From Massilia sp. Mn16-1_5 (GTDB taxonomy: Bacteria; Pseudomonadota; Gammaproteobacteria; Burkholderiales; Burkholderiaceae_D), in assembly GCF_004798585.1 (NCBI RefSeq), contig NZ_PPXQ01000002.1, positions 1-64,000 on the forward strand: DNA of 64,000 bases, given 5' to 3'. The notes under the pieces were generated by a model, which was not told the DNA's origin, did not search any database, and saw nothing but the letters and a program-made list of their open reading frames with translations. Position numbers and translations under genes: made by a program. This document shows, one piece after another, positions 29,045-40,597 of the stretch (position 1 is its first letter; each line of letters starts with the position of its first letter).

Positions 29045-30247
29045 TTATGCCCCGCGTACCGGCTTCACCTTCGAGGCCGCCGCCAGCGCCCGTTCGCGGG
29101 AGGTCTCGACGTCGTCAGCGGTGGCCAGCGCCACGCCCATGCGCCGGCGCGTGAAGGACTCCGGCTTGCCGAACAGGCGGATGTCGCTGCCCGGCACCTG
29201 CAGGGCCTCGGCCACGCCTTCGAAGGCGATTCCCTGCGCATCCATGCCGCCGTAGATCACGGCCGAGGCGCCCGGAGCGCGCAGTGCCGTGTTGACCGGC
29301 AGGCCGAGCACCGCCTTCGCGTGCAGCTCGAATTCGCTCTGCAGCTGCGTGGCCATGGTGACCATGCCGGTATCGTGCGGGCGCGGGCTCACTTCCGAGA
29401 ACCAGACCATGTCGCCCTTGACGAACAGCTCGACGCCGAACACGCCCAGGCCGCCGAGGTTGCTGGTCACTTTTTCGGCGATGTCGCGCGAACGCTCGAG
29501 AGCGAGGGCGCTCATCGGATGCGGCTGCCAGGATTCCACGTAGTCACCCTGCACCTGCTTGTGGCCGATCGGCTCGCAGAAGCCCGTCTGGATCTCGCCG
29601 TCCGCGCCGCGCGAGCGTACCGTCAGCAGGGTGATCTCGTAGTCGAAGTCGATGAAGCCTTCGGCGATCACGCGGCCGGCGTCGACCCGGCCGCCGGCGG
29701 CGGCGTAGTCCCAGGCGGCTTTCACGTCGACCGCGCTGTCGAGTTTCGATTGGCCCTTGCCCGAGGAGGACATCACCGGTTTGACGACGCAGGGGAAACC
29801 GACGGCCGCGCACGCCTGTTCCAGCTCTTCCAGGCTGCTGGCGAAGCGGTAGGGCGAGGTTGCCAGCCCCAGGGTCTCGGCGGCGAGGCGGCGGATGCCT
29901 TCGCGGTTCATCGTCAGCTGGGCGGCGCGCGCGGTCGGGATGCAGGTGATCGTGCCGGCCGCTTCGAGTTCCGCCAGCTTGTCGGTGGCGATCGCCTCGA
30001 TCTCGGGGATCACGAGGTGGGGCTGTTCCTGCGCGATCAGGGCGGCCAGCGCGTCGCCGTCGGTCATGTCGATCACGTGGGCGCGGTGCGCGACCTGGTG
30101 GCCCGGCGCGTTCGGATAGCGGTCGACGGCGACGACTTCGACGCCGAGGCGCTGCAGGGAGATGGTCACCTCCTTGCCGAGTTCGCCGGAGCCGAGCAGC
30201 ATTACGCGGGTGGCGGAAGGAGAGAGGGGAGTGCCGAGAATGGTCAT
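29045..30247 (-). CDS. purT: Formate-dependent phosphoribosylglycinamide formyltransferase PurT
   Basis: ATP-grasp enzyme that formylates GAR with formate and ATP in purine synthesis, independent of folate. The 400-residue protein has [21 protein letters not shown] at the N-terminus, the ATP-grasp loop [13 protein letters not shown], and the C-terminal metal site [28 protein letters not shown]. The ATG at 30247 is chosen; an in-frame start 44 codons upstream would overlap the tRNA promoter. No clear ribosome site is seen. It lies between two tRNA-Asn copies. Confidence 0.95.
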   Translation of the reverse strand: MTILGTPLSPSATRVMLLGSGELGKEVTISLQRLGVEVVAVDRYPNAPGHQVAHRAHVIDMTDGDALAALIAQEQPHLVIPEIEAIATDKLAELEAAGTITCIPTARAAQLTMNREGIRRLAAETLGLATSPYRFASSLEELEQACAAVGFPCVVKPVMSSSGKGQSKLDSAVDVKAAWDYAAAGGRVDAGRVIAEGFIDFDYEITLLTVRSRGADGEIQTGFCEPIGHKQVQGDYVESWQPHPMSALALERSRDIAEKVTSNLGGLGVFGVELFVKGDMVWFSEVSPRPHDTGMVTMATQLQSEFELHAKAVLGLPVNTALRAPGASAVIYGGMDAQGIAFEGVAEALQVPGSDIRLFGKPESFTRRRMGVALATADDVETSRERALAAASKVKPVRGA

Positions 30248-30363
30248 GGTCTTGTAGAGTGAAGAGCGCCGTGCGCAGGGTGCTGGGACTATAGCAAAGG
30301 CGGGTCGAATGCGTGCAAAGTTGAAAAGTTTGTCCGGGACTCGCCAAATCCGGATTGGCCCGC

Positions 30364-30369
30364 TATAAT
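30364..30369 (+). promoter_or_regulatory. -10 element of the third tRNA-Asn gene
   Basis: A consensus TATAAT is placed 11 nt before the tRNA, as for the second copy. No good -35 is seen at the expected distance. Confidence 0.58.
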
Positions 30370-30380
30370 GTTGCCTCAAT

Positions 30381-30456
30381 TCCCTGATAGCTCAGTCGGT
30401 AGAGCGACGGACTGTTAATCCGCAGGTCCCTGGTTCGAGTCCAGGTCGGGGAGCCA
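30381..30456 (+). tRNA. tRNA-Asn(GUU), third copy
   Basis: 76-nt tRNA identical to the other two copies, anticodon GTT at 30414-30416, encoded CCA. Confidence 0.97.
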
Positions 30457-30467
30457 GAATATGAAAG

Positions 30468-30499
30468 AGAGCGTCGAGTGATCGGCGCTCTTTTTTTTT
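30468..30499 (+). terminator. Terminator of the third tRNA-Asn gene
   Basis: AGAGCGTCGA (30468-30477) pairs with TCGGCGCTCT (30482-30491), loop GTGA, followed by nine T. Homologous to the terminator of the first copy with paired base changes in the stem. Confidence 0.9.
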
Positions 30500-30510
30500 C
30501 GTCGTTAGCC

Positions 30511-30536
30511 GCTGCTGCTGCTGCTGCTGCTGCTGC
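30511..30536. repeat. GCT trinucleotide microsatellite, about 8.7 units
   Basis: An uninterrupted GCT run of 26 nt lies between the tRNA terminator and a GTAGGG repeat. It is not in a convincing gene. Such tracts can change length by slippage. Confidence 0.85.
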
Positions 30537-30540
30537 CGTT

Positions 30541-30637
30541 GTAGGGTGCGCACTCTGTGCGCACGCGGTTGTGCATTCGCATACCAGCGTCGCCTCAAAT
30601 CAACCGGTCATACCGCGTGCGCACGGAGTGCGCGGTA
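30541..30637. repeat. GTAGGG repeat with TGCGCA core and a degenerate inverted partner
   Basis: The forward unit (30541-30570) reads GTAGGG, TGCGCACTCTGTGCGCA, CGCGGTTGTGC. The partner at 30611-30637 keeps TACCGCGTGCGCAC and GTGCGCG but has lost the CCCTAC end. Nearly the same core occurs at 5955-6063. Confidence 0.75.
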
Positions 30638-30671
30638 AATCCGCCGCTGAGGCCATTGGCCTCAACGGCCC

Positions 30672-32195
<1,524 letters not shown>

Positions 32196-32262
32196 GGCAT
32201 CCTCGAGGAATACCCATATGGAATAGCTTCATTGGAATCTTGTCAAGTTAAAATCAAATCCG

Positions 32263-32556
32263 TCATTTCCTGCGCTTCTTGTCGTTCGACGTGTAGGTAC
32301 GAGTATAGAAGTCCGGCGGCTTCCTCGCGACCCAATCGATGAAGGCGCGGATCTCCTCGTGGCCGCGCAGCGCTTCCCAGGTATGGTAGGTGCGCAGCAG
32401 CTCGCGCTCGGTAAAGGCCGAGTGGATCTTGCGATGACAGATCTTGTGGATCGGGAACTGTTCCTTGCCCTTGAAGGTCTTCGGCACCAGGTGGTGGCGG
32501 TCAATGTTGACTGTGCCCAGTTCGCGGCCGCAGAGAGGGCAGAGAGAATCGTCCAT
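32263..32556 (-). CDS. Small HNH-type zinc protein
   Basis: The 97-residue protein begins MDDSLCPLCGREL and contains a CxxC pair, RHHLVP, and HKICHRKIH, the arrangement of small HNH nuclease-like domains (zinc ligands Cys6, Cys9 and a later Cys/His; catalytic-like His20-His21). The tail is basic (SNDKKRRK). AGGAG lies only 2 nt before the ATG, slightly close. Nuclease activity is plausible but unproven. The gene has an AT-richer upstream region than its neighbours. Confidence 0.75.
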   Translation of the reverse strand: MDDSLCPLCGRELGTVNIDRHHLVPKTFKGKEQFPIHKICHRKIHSAFTERELLRTYHTWEALRGHEEIRAFIDWVARKPPDFYTRTYTSNDKKRRK

Positions 32557-32726
32557 GGCTCCTGTCGTGGTAAAAAACATTGTGAATACAATGTGGTGGC
32601 GAATCGGAGACCGACAAGCCGAAACGTGAATTTGATGAACTTGCTGTTCACATTGGTGTAGAATCAACGCTTCACAAAATGCAACTTGGCCTTTGCGTGG
32701 CGAGCAAAAACGGGGCCCTTCCAACG

Positions 32727-34385
32727 ATGATCGAAGACGAAACGAGTTCCTGTTCGATCCTGCTGATCGATGACGAGCCATTCGCTCAGTCGATCATCGA
32801 GCATGGACTGAAAACCTGCGTCAAGCACGTCCTCCATTACGAGTCGAGCCCGGCCCGGGCAGTCGATCTCGTACGCGAGCTGGACATCACCGTGGTGCTG
32901 GTCGACCTGCGCATGCCCGACCTCGACGGCTTCGAATTCACGCGCCGCCTGCGCGCCACGCCCGACACCGAACACGTCCCCGTCATCATGCTGTCGTCCG
33001 AGGACGATCCGGAAGTCAAGGCGCAAGCCTTTGCCGCCGGCGTCAACGACTACATGGTCAAGTGGCCCGATCCGCGCGAACTGGTCGCACGCGTCCAGTA
33101 CCACAACGACGCCTGCATCGCCCGGCGCGAGCGCGACGCCGCCTTCGTCTCGCTGCGCCTGAGCCAGCAGCAGCTGGCCGAGAGCCAGTCGGCCCTGCAC
33201 CAGGCGCAGAAGATGGAAGCTATCGGCCAGCTGACCGGCGGCGTGGCTCACGACTTCAACAACGTGCTGCAGATCATCGGCGGCAACCTGCAATTGCTGA
33301 AACTCGTCGGCAACCTGAACGAGGCGGCGCGCACGCGCGTCGAGATGGCGCTGGCCGGCGTCGAGCGCGGCGCCAAGCTGTCCTCGCACCTGCTGGCCTT
33401 TGCCCGGCGCCAGCCGCTGCAGGCCGTGGTCCTGAATCCCGGGCACCTGCTGCGCGAGATGGACGACATGATGCGCCGCGTGCTGGGTCCGAATGCGCGC
33501 ATCGTCACCGATATCGATCCGGCCCTGTGGAGCACGGTCGCCGACCCGAACCAGCTGAACAACGTGCTGCTCAACCTGGCCATCAATGCGCGCGATGCGA
33601 TGGGCGGCAACGGCAGCTTGCTGATTCGCGCGACCAATGCCGGTGGCGCTGCCGCAGGCAGGGACGCAGCGCTGCCGCCGGGCGTCCCGGCCGGCGAGTA
33701 CGTCCTCATCGAAGTGGCCGATACCGGCAAGGGCATGCCACCCGAGGTCCTGCAGCGGGCCTTCGAGCCCTTCTTCACGACCAAGCCGGTCGGGAAGGGC
33801 ACGGGCCTGGGACTGTCGATGGCTTATGGCTTCGTCAAGCAGTCGGGCGGCGAGATCGTGCTCGACAGCGAAGTGGGGCGCGGCACCAGCGTGCGCATCT
33901 TCCTGCCGCGCAGCGCCACCGAAGCCGCCCAGCCGGAAGCACCAAGCGATGTGCCGCTGTTCGGCGGCCTGGAAACGATCCTGGTGGTGGAAGACGAGGA
34001 AGACGTGCGCAGCTCGACCTGCGCGATCCTGTCCGCCCTCGGCTACGAAGTGCTGGAAGCCTGCGACGCGGCCGGCGCGGTCGAGCTGGTCGAAAGCGGA
34101 CGCCATATCGACCTGGTGTTCACCGACGTCATCATGCCGGGTCCCGTGAGCAGTCTGCAACTGGGCGAGGCGGTGCGCGCGCACCTGCCGGACGCGCAGA
34201 TTTTATATACCTCGGGCTACGCGGAAGGGGTATTGGCGCACGAGGGCAAGGTCAGCGCCTCGGTGCACCTGCTGCAGAAACCGTATCATCCGGACGCGCT
34301 CAGCGCGCGCATCCGTCATTTGCTGCGGCGCGGACGCGCCGGCACGCTGCAGGCCGCGAGCAACAGCGGCGCGACGGCCGCCTAA
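32727..34385 (+). CDS. Hybrid sensor kinase with N- and C-terminal receiver domains
   Basis: The 552-residue protein has REC (about 10-125), HisKA with the His in GGVAHDFNNVLQ, HATPase_c (NLAINARDAM, DTGKGMP, GTGLGLSMAYGF) and a second REC (about 420-540, VFTDVIMPGPV). The first REC ends with AGVNDYMVKWPDPRELVARVQYH, similar to the receiver of WspR-type diguanylate cyclases. No membrane segment or sensor domain is present, so input is probably phosphotransfer from a partner kinase, perhaps one of the two kinases nearby. An in-frame ATG at 32679 is possible; both starts lack a clear ribosome site. Confidence 0.88.
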   Translation: MIEDETSSCSILLIDDEPFAQSIIEHGLKTCVKHVLHYESSPARAVDLVRELDITVVLVDLRMPDLDGFEFTRRLRATPDTEHVPVIMLSSEDDPEVKAQAFAAGVNDYMVKWPDPRELVARVQYHNDACIARRERDAAFVSLRLSQQQLAESQSALHQAQKMEAIGQLTGGVAHDFNNVLQIIGGNLQLLKLVGNLNEAARTRVEMALAGVERGAKLSSHLLAFARRQPLQAVVLNPGHLLREMDDMMRRVLGPNARIVTDIDPALWSTVADPNQLNNVLLNLAINARDAMGGNGSLLIRATNAGGAAAGRDAALPPGVPAGEYVLIEVADTGKGMPPEVLQRAFEPFFTTKPVGKGTGLGLSMAYGFVKQSGGEIVLDSEVGRGTSVRIFLPRSATEAAQPEAPSDVPLFGGLETILVVEDEEDVRSSTCAILSALGYEVLEACDAAGAVELVESGRHIDLVFTDVIMPGPVSSLQLGEAVRAHLPDAQILYTSGYAEGVLAHEGKVSASVHLLQKPYHPDALSARIRHLLRRGRAGTLQAASNSGATAA

Positions 34386-34409
34386 GAGCACCCAGGCGCT
34401 CTAAGCCGC

Positions 34410-34865
34410 TTACTTCGGCGGCGTGTAGCGGAACGAGCCCGGCGGCGGTTCGTTCAGCACGGCCCAGAACATGCCGAGGTCGGCAATCGCGCGCAGGAAA
34501 TCCTTGAAATCGACCGGCTTGACGACGTAGGCATTCACGCCCAGCGAGTAGCTCGTGATCAGGTCCTGTTCTTCCTTCGACGAGGTCAGCATCACGACCG
34601 GCATGCTTTTCAGCGACTCGGTCTTGCGGATCGTCGCCAGCACTTCCAGGCCGTCGACTTTCGGCAGCTTCAGGTCGAGCAGGGTGACGGCCGGGTTGCC
34701 TTCCGGACGCTCGGCAAATTCGCCGCGGCGCAGCAGGTAGTCGAGCGCCTCGGCGCCGTCGCGCACGACCACGACTTCGTTGGCAAGCTGGCTGCGCGCC
34801 AGCGCCACCAGGGTCAGCTCGAGGTCGTTCGGATTGTCTTCGACCAGCAGGATGGGTTTTAACAT
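34410..34865 (-). CDS. CheY-like response regulator paired with the phytochrome
   Basis: The 151-residue protein is a single receiver domain with ILLVEDNPNDLELT, the phospho-acceptor Asp in VTLLDLKLPKVDGLEV, Thr/Ser in VVMLTSS and Lys in YVVKPVDFKDF. It resembles Rcp1-type regulators of bacterial phytochromes. It starts 18 nt after the phytochrome stop, so they form an operon. There is no output domain; it may pass the phosphate on or act by protein contact. Confidence 0.9.
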   Translation of the reverse strand: MLKPILLVEDNPNDLELTLVALARSQLANEVVVVRDGAEALDYLLRRGEFAERPEGNPAVTLLDLKLPKVDGLEVLATIRKTESLKSMPVVMLTSSKEEQDLITSYSLGVNAYVVKPVDFKDFLRAIADLGMFWAVLNEPPPGSFRYTPPK

Positions 34866-34883
34866 GGTTGGCTTGCCTGGCGT

Positions 34884-37124
34884 TTAAAGTGCGAGTTTGC
34901 GCGGGATACTGAAGGAGAAGGTGGCGCCCTGGCCGAGTGTCGAGTCTGCCCAGGCGCGTCCGCCGTGGCGTTCGACGATGCGGCGCACGTTGGCCAGGCC
35001 GATGCCGGTGCCCTGGAAGTCTTCCATCCGGTGCAGGCGCTGGAACACGCCGAACAGCTTGTGCACGTATTCCATGTTGAAGCCGGCGCCGTTGTCGGCG
35101 ACGTGGAACACCGTTTCGTGCTCGTCCTGCTCGGACCAGATGCGGATCCGGGCCGGGTCGCGCCCGCCACTGAATTTCACCGCGTTCGACAGCAGGTTCT
35201 GCACGGCCAGGTGCAGGAAGGTCGGGTCGGCGGTGATGCGCGGCAGTGGCGCGACGTCCCATTCGATGTTGCGGCCGGCCGTGTCGAGCGACAGCTTGTC
35301 GATGCAGGAAGCGAGCAGCTTCGACATGTCGACCTCGACCGGGCGCAGGGCGGCGCGGCCCATCTGCGAAAAACTCAGCAGGTCGTCGACCAGCTTGCCG
35401 GCCAGGCGCGCCGATTCCTTGATGTTGGTGAGGAAGCGCTGGCGCATGGCCGTGTCCTCGCTGCCGGCGGACTCCAGCAGCAGGTCGGAGAAGCCGACGA
35501 TGTGGCGCAGCGGCGCGCGCAGGTCATGCGAGACCGAATACGAAAACGCCTCCAGTTCCTTGTTGGCGCGGCCCAGCTCCTCGGCCAGTTCCGCCATCTG
35601 CTCGGCGCGTTCGAGCGCGATGCCGAGCAGGGCGCTGCGGAATTCGCCCGTCAGCTCGATCTCGGCCACGTGCCAGGGCTGGCTGACGCCGTGGATGACT
35701 TCGCGCCAGGTAGCGAAGCTGGTGCGCGGACTGAGCTGCGTGGGCGTCGGCATCCCCTCCTTTTCATGCGGATTGCCGGCCCACTCGATGGTATGCACCA
35801 CCTCGGGACGGAACCACAGCAGGTAGTGCTTGTGCAGGCGCGAGATCGGCATGGCCAGCAGGCCGCTGGCATTGCGCCGGATGGCGGCCCCGCCCGGATA
35901 CGCGGCCGACAACTGGTCGGTATGGTAGATCTCGGCGCCGTGGCCTTCCGTTTCGAGCCAGGTGACCAGCTCGCCAATCGCGCGGGCGTCGGGCGTGTCG
36001 CCCCAGGTCAGCACGCGTTCGTCGGTGACGACGGCCACGCCGCCGGCGCGCGCAAAGCGCAGCAGTTCCGGGAAGACGCCGCTCATGTTCTCGATGACGT
36101 CGGCGCCCTTGGTGAGATTGCCCAGCATGGCCACCATCATGCGCCGTACCTCGAGGCGGAACTGCAGCTCGGTCGCGTCCTCGCGCGACTCGATGCACAG
36201 CGCCAGCACCTGGCCCAGCTGCTCGCAGGCGGTGCGCTTTTCAAAGGCGAGCGGGCAGGGCGTCTCGTTGTGGCAGGAGATCAGGCCCCACAGTTTGCCC
36301 TTGACCATCAGCGACACCGACATCGAAGCCAGCGTGCCCATGTTGCGCATGTATTGCAGGTGCACGGGCGAGACGCTGCGCAGGGCGGCAAAGGAGAGGT
36401 CGTTGCGTGCGCCCGTCACGGGATTTTCCGCCGGCACCAGCGGCGCCGGGACATAATTCGCGTCCTGGATCAGGCGGATGCGCGAGAGCGCATACAGCTC
36501 GCGCGCCTGGGCCGGGATGTCGGTTGCCGGAAACCGTTGTCCCATGTACGAGTGGTACGCCTCTTCCTTGGACTCGGCCATGACGTGGCCATGGCCGTCG
36601 CGGTCGAACTGGTAGACCATCACGCGGCCGAAACCGGTCACCATGCGTACGTGGTGGGCCGCCAGCGTGGCCAGCGACTCCACCGACTGGGTCTCGTTCA
36701 CGTTCAGCAGGAAGTCGCCCAGCAGCGGATACAGATTGCGGAAGTCCGGTGCTTCGGCGCGCTCGACGGCTTCGCATTCGAGCACGGTCACGCTGTCCCA
36801 CACGTGGCCGAGGGCGTCGAAATGGGCGCCGTTGCCGGCCGTAATCGTACCCAGGTAGAAGGGACGGTTGCCCAGGCTGCCATTGGTGAGCGCCGGCAGC
36901 AGGCGCTCGGCCGCGTCCAGGCCGATGACCTGGGCCAGCGGCCGTCCGCAAGCGGCCTCGGCGTCGACGCCGGTCCAGCGCGCCAGGTTGGCGCTGGCCT
37001 GCAAGACCTGCCCGTCCGGCGCCAGCGTCAGCAGGAAGCCATGGGGCTGGATGCTGCCGGGAGTACGGATCGGTTCCCGGTCACAGCCGGACAGGTCGAG
37101 CGGTGCGGAAGAAGGTGGAGTCAT
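34884..37124 (-). CDS. bphP: Bacteriophytochrome histidine kinase
   Basis: Red/far-red photoreceptor kinase that binds biliverdin. The 746-residue protein has PAS-GAF-PHY-HisKA-HATPase order. The expected biliverdin-attaching Cys14 lies in DLSGCDREPIRTPGSIQPHG; the GAF has FPATDIPAQARELY (usual PASDIP), the PHY tongue has PRTSF, and the kinase has SHDLRAPLRHIVGF and GTGIGLANVRRIVE. ATG 37124 is chosen because the PAS starts directly after it; an in-frame start 53 codons upstream is unlikely. No heme oxygenase for biliverdin is present in the window. Confidence 0.95.
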   Translation of the reverse strand: MTPPSSAPLDLSGCDREPIRTPGSIQPHGFLLTLAPDGQVLQASANLARWTGVDAEAACGRPLAQVIGLDAAERLLPALTNGSLGNRPFYLGTITAGNGAHFDALGHVWDSVTVLECEAVERAEAPDFRNLYPLLGDFLLNVNETQSVESLATLAAHHVRMVTGFGRVMVYQFDRDGHGHVMAESKEEAYHSYMGQRFPATDIPAQARELYALSRIRLIQDANYVPAPLVPAENPVTGARNDLSFAALRSVSPVHLQYMRNMGTLASMSVSLMVKGKLWGLISCHNETPCPLAFEKRTACEQLGQVLALCIESREDATELQFRLEVRRMMVAMLGNLTKGADVIENMSGVFPELLRFARAGGVAVVTDERVLTWGDTPDARAIGELVTWLETEGHGAEIYHTDQLSAAYPGGAAIRRNASGLLAMPISRLHKHYLLWFRPEVVHTIEWAGNPHEKEGMPTPTQLSPRTSFATWREVIHGVSQPWHVAEIELTGEFRSALLGIALERAEQMAELAEELGRANKELEAFSYSVSHDLRAPLRHIVGFSDLLLESAGSEDTAMRQRFLTNIKESARLAGKLVDDLLSFSQMGRAALRPVEVDMSKLLASCIDKLSLDTAGRNIEWDVAPLPRITADPTFLHLAVQNLLSNAVKFSGGRDPARIRIWSEQDEHETVFHVADNGAGFNMEYVHKLFGVFQRLHRMEDFQGTGIGLANVRRIVERHGGRAWADSTLGQGATFSFSIPRKLAL

Positions 37125-37370
37125 GAGGCGCGGCGCGGGCACGGCTGGGTTGCAAAAGCAGTATTCTAGCGTGAAAGGCAAGGGCCGGTGCGAGGCCGGG
37201 CCGGCATTTTCCGCACAGTGCAACGCCGGAACGAATGGACAAGTTTTTGAGGCGATCGCGGCTTGACCTTTCTGTAAAGACATGGACGATCTGGCAATGT
37301 CGCGTGGCTGGAAAACGCCATTTGGGTTTATTATCCTGCATTATTCCGCCATTGCGAGCTCTCGCCACCG

Positions 37371-39272
37371 ATGACCAACCAACCTGCCAAGAAGACGCTG
37401 ACCGAAGAACAGCGCTTCCAGTACCTGATTTCCGGGATCAGCGACTACGCGATCTACATGCTCGATCCCGAAGGCCATGTCAGCAGCTGGAATGCAGGCG
37501 CCCAGCGTTTCAAGGGCTACCTGGCGCCGGAAATCCTGGGTCAGCATTTCTCGCGCTTCTACACCCCCGAGGACCGGGCCACGAACCTGCCCGAGCGCGC
37601 GCTGGCGACCGCCTTGGCCGAAGGCAAGTATGAAGCCGAAGGCTGGCGCATGCGCCAGGACGGCACGCGCTTCTGGGCCAGCGTCGTGATCGACCCGATC
37701 TACGACGAACAGGGTACGCTGCTGGGCTACGCCAAGATCACGCGCGACATCACCGAGAAGCGCCAGGCCGAGCAGGCGCTGCGTGCCAGCGAGGAACGCT
37801 TCCGCCTGCTGGTGCAGGGCGTCACCGACTATGCTATCTACATGCTCTCGCCCGATGGGACGGTGACCAACTGGAACGTCGGTGCCGAGCGTATCAAGGG
37901 CTATAGCTACAACGAAATCGTCGGCCAGCACTTTTCGCGCTTCTATACCGAGGAAGACCGCGGCGCCGGCCTGCCGGCGCGGGCGCTCGGCAATGCCGCG
38001 CGCGAGGGGCGCTACGAAGCCGAAGGCTGGCGCCTGCGCAAGGACGGCACCCGCTTCTGGGCCCACGTCGTGATCGACGCGGTCCACGACGAGATGGGTT
38101 CGCTGATCGGTTTCGCCAAGATCACGCGCGACCTGACCGAGAAAAAGAAGGCCGATGCCGCCCTGGCGGAAGCCAACGCGGCCCTGTTCCAGGCGCAGAA
38201 GATGGAATCGATCGGCCAGCTGACCGGCGGCATCGCGCACGACTTCAACAACCTGCTGTCGGTGCTGGCCAGCGGCCTGGAAGTGCTGGCCCTGGGCCGT
38301 GGCGCCGGCGCCGACGCCAAGACCTTCGACAGCATGCGGCGCGCGATCGACCGCGGCGCCACGCTGACCCAGCAGCTGCTCGCCTTTGCGCGCCAGCAGC
38401 CGCTGCAGCCGGAAACGCGCAGCGTGAACCGCCTGATTTCCGGTTTCGAATCCGTGCTGCGGCGGGCCGTGAACGCCTCGATCGACTTCCAGGTCAAGCT
38501 CGAACCGCAGATTCGCACCACCGTCATCGACAGCGCGCGCTTCGAGTCGGCGATCCTGAACCTGGTCGTCAACGCGCGCGACGCCATGCCCGAGGGCGGC
38601 CACCTGCAGATCGAGACCGCCAACGTCGACCTCGTCGAAGGCGAGGTGCGCGGCCTGGCGCCGGGCCCGTATGTGCGCGTGACCGTGAGCGACACCGGCA
38701 CCGGCATGACGCCCGAGACCGCCGCACGCGCCTTCGAACCCTTCTACACCACCAAGGAAGTAGGCAAGGGGACCGGCCTCGGCCTGTCCCAGGTGTACGG
38801 CTTCATCAAGCAGTCGGGCGGCGAAGTCGTGATCGGCACCGCGCCGGGCGAAGGCACGTCGATCTCCATTTTCCTGCCGGCCGCGCCCGGCCAGGATGGC
38901 GGCACGCACCAGGACAACACCGAACTGGTGCTGATCGTCGAAGACGAGCCCGACCTGATGGACGTCGCCTCGGCGCTCTTCATCAGCATGGGCTACGAGG
39001 TCGTCACCGCATCGGGCAGCCAGGAAGCCATAAAGCTGCTGGCCACGCGTGACGTCGACATCCTGTTCACCGACGTCATCATGCCAGGCATGAACGGCAT
39101 CGAGCTGGCGACTTATACGCAAGCGAACTATCCCGAGGTGAAGACGATCCTCGCCTCGGGCTATCCACTGCCGGCCCTGAAGCTCGAGAATGCCAAGCTG
39201 GACGATTTCGTCTTCGTCGGCAAGCCCTATCGCCTGTCCGACCTGGCGCGCGCGCTGCGCTCGGCGGCGTAA
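37371..39272 (+). CDS. PAS-PAS hybrid histidine kinase with C-terminal receiver, divergent from the phytochrome
   Basis: The 633-residue protein has two strongly similar PAS domains (about 15-135 and 140-260, both with SRFYT, EAEGWR and GTRFWA motifs), indicating internal duplication. It continues with HisKA (GGIAHDFNNLLSVL), HATPase_c (NLVVNARDAMPEGG, GTGLGLSQVYGF) and REC (ILFTDVIMPGMNGI). The kinase and REC part closely resembles that of the gene at 32727, suggesting a paralogous pair. No membrane segment. Ligand unknown. Confidence 0.9.
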   Translation: MTNQPAKKTLTEEQRFQYLISGISDYAIYMLDPEGHVSSWNAGAQRFKGYLAPEILGQHFSRFYTPEDRATNLPERALATALAEGKYEAEGWRMRQDGTRFWASVVIDPIYDEQGTLLGYAKITRDITEKRQAEQALRASEERFRLLVQGVTDYAIYMLSPDGTVTNWNVGAERIKGYSYNEIVGQHFSRFYTEEDRGAGLPARALGNAAREGRYEAEGWRLRKDGTRFWAHVVIDAVHDEMGSLIGFAKITRDLTEKKKADAALAEANAALFQAQKMESIGQLTGGIAHDFNNLLSVLASGLEVLALGRGAGADAKTFDSMRRAIDRGATLTQQLLAFARQQPLQPETRSVNRLISGFESVLRRAVNASIDFQVKLEPQIRTTVIDSARFESAILNLVVNARDAMPEGGHLQIETANVDLVEGEVRGLAPGPYVRVTVSDTGTGMTPETAARAFEPFYTTKEVGKGTGLGLSQVYGFIKQSGGEVVIGTAPGEGTSISIFLPAAPGQDGGTHQDNTELVLIVEDEPDLMDVASALFISMGYEVVTASGSQEAIKLLATRDVDILFTDVIMPGMNGIELATYTQANYPEVKTILASGYPLPALKLENAKLDDFVFVGKPYRLSDLARALRSAA

Positions 39273-39289
39273 GACAGACGGCGCCCTGC

Positions 39290-40465
<1,176 letters not shown>

Positions 40466-40597
40466 GAAGCTCTCCGGAAGGTCGAAGGCTTCATTGTGGG
40501 AGGGTGGGAAAGGCTGAGGTTTGCGCCAGATCGAGCGGGCGCGAGAACGAGGCTAGCGGCGCAACAGGAGCGTGCGCCGCCGGCTTGACGATATGAA

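Noticed and set aside
34965..37169. A 734-codon plus-strand frame opposite the phytochrome gene
   Set aside because: Shadow of the phytochrome frame without any domain.
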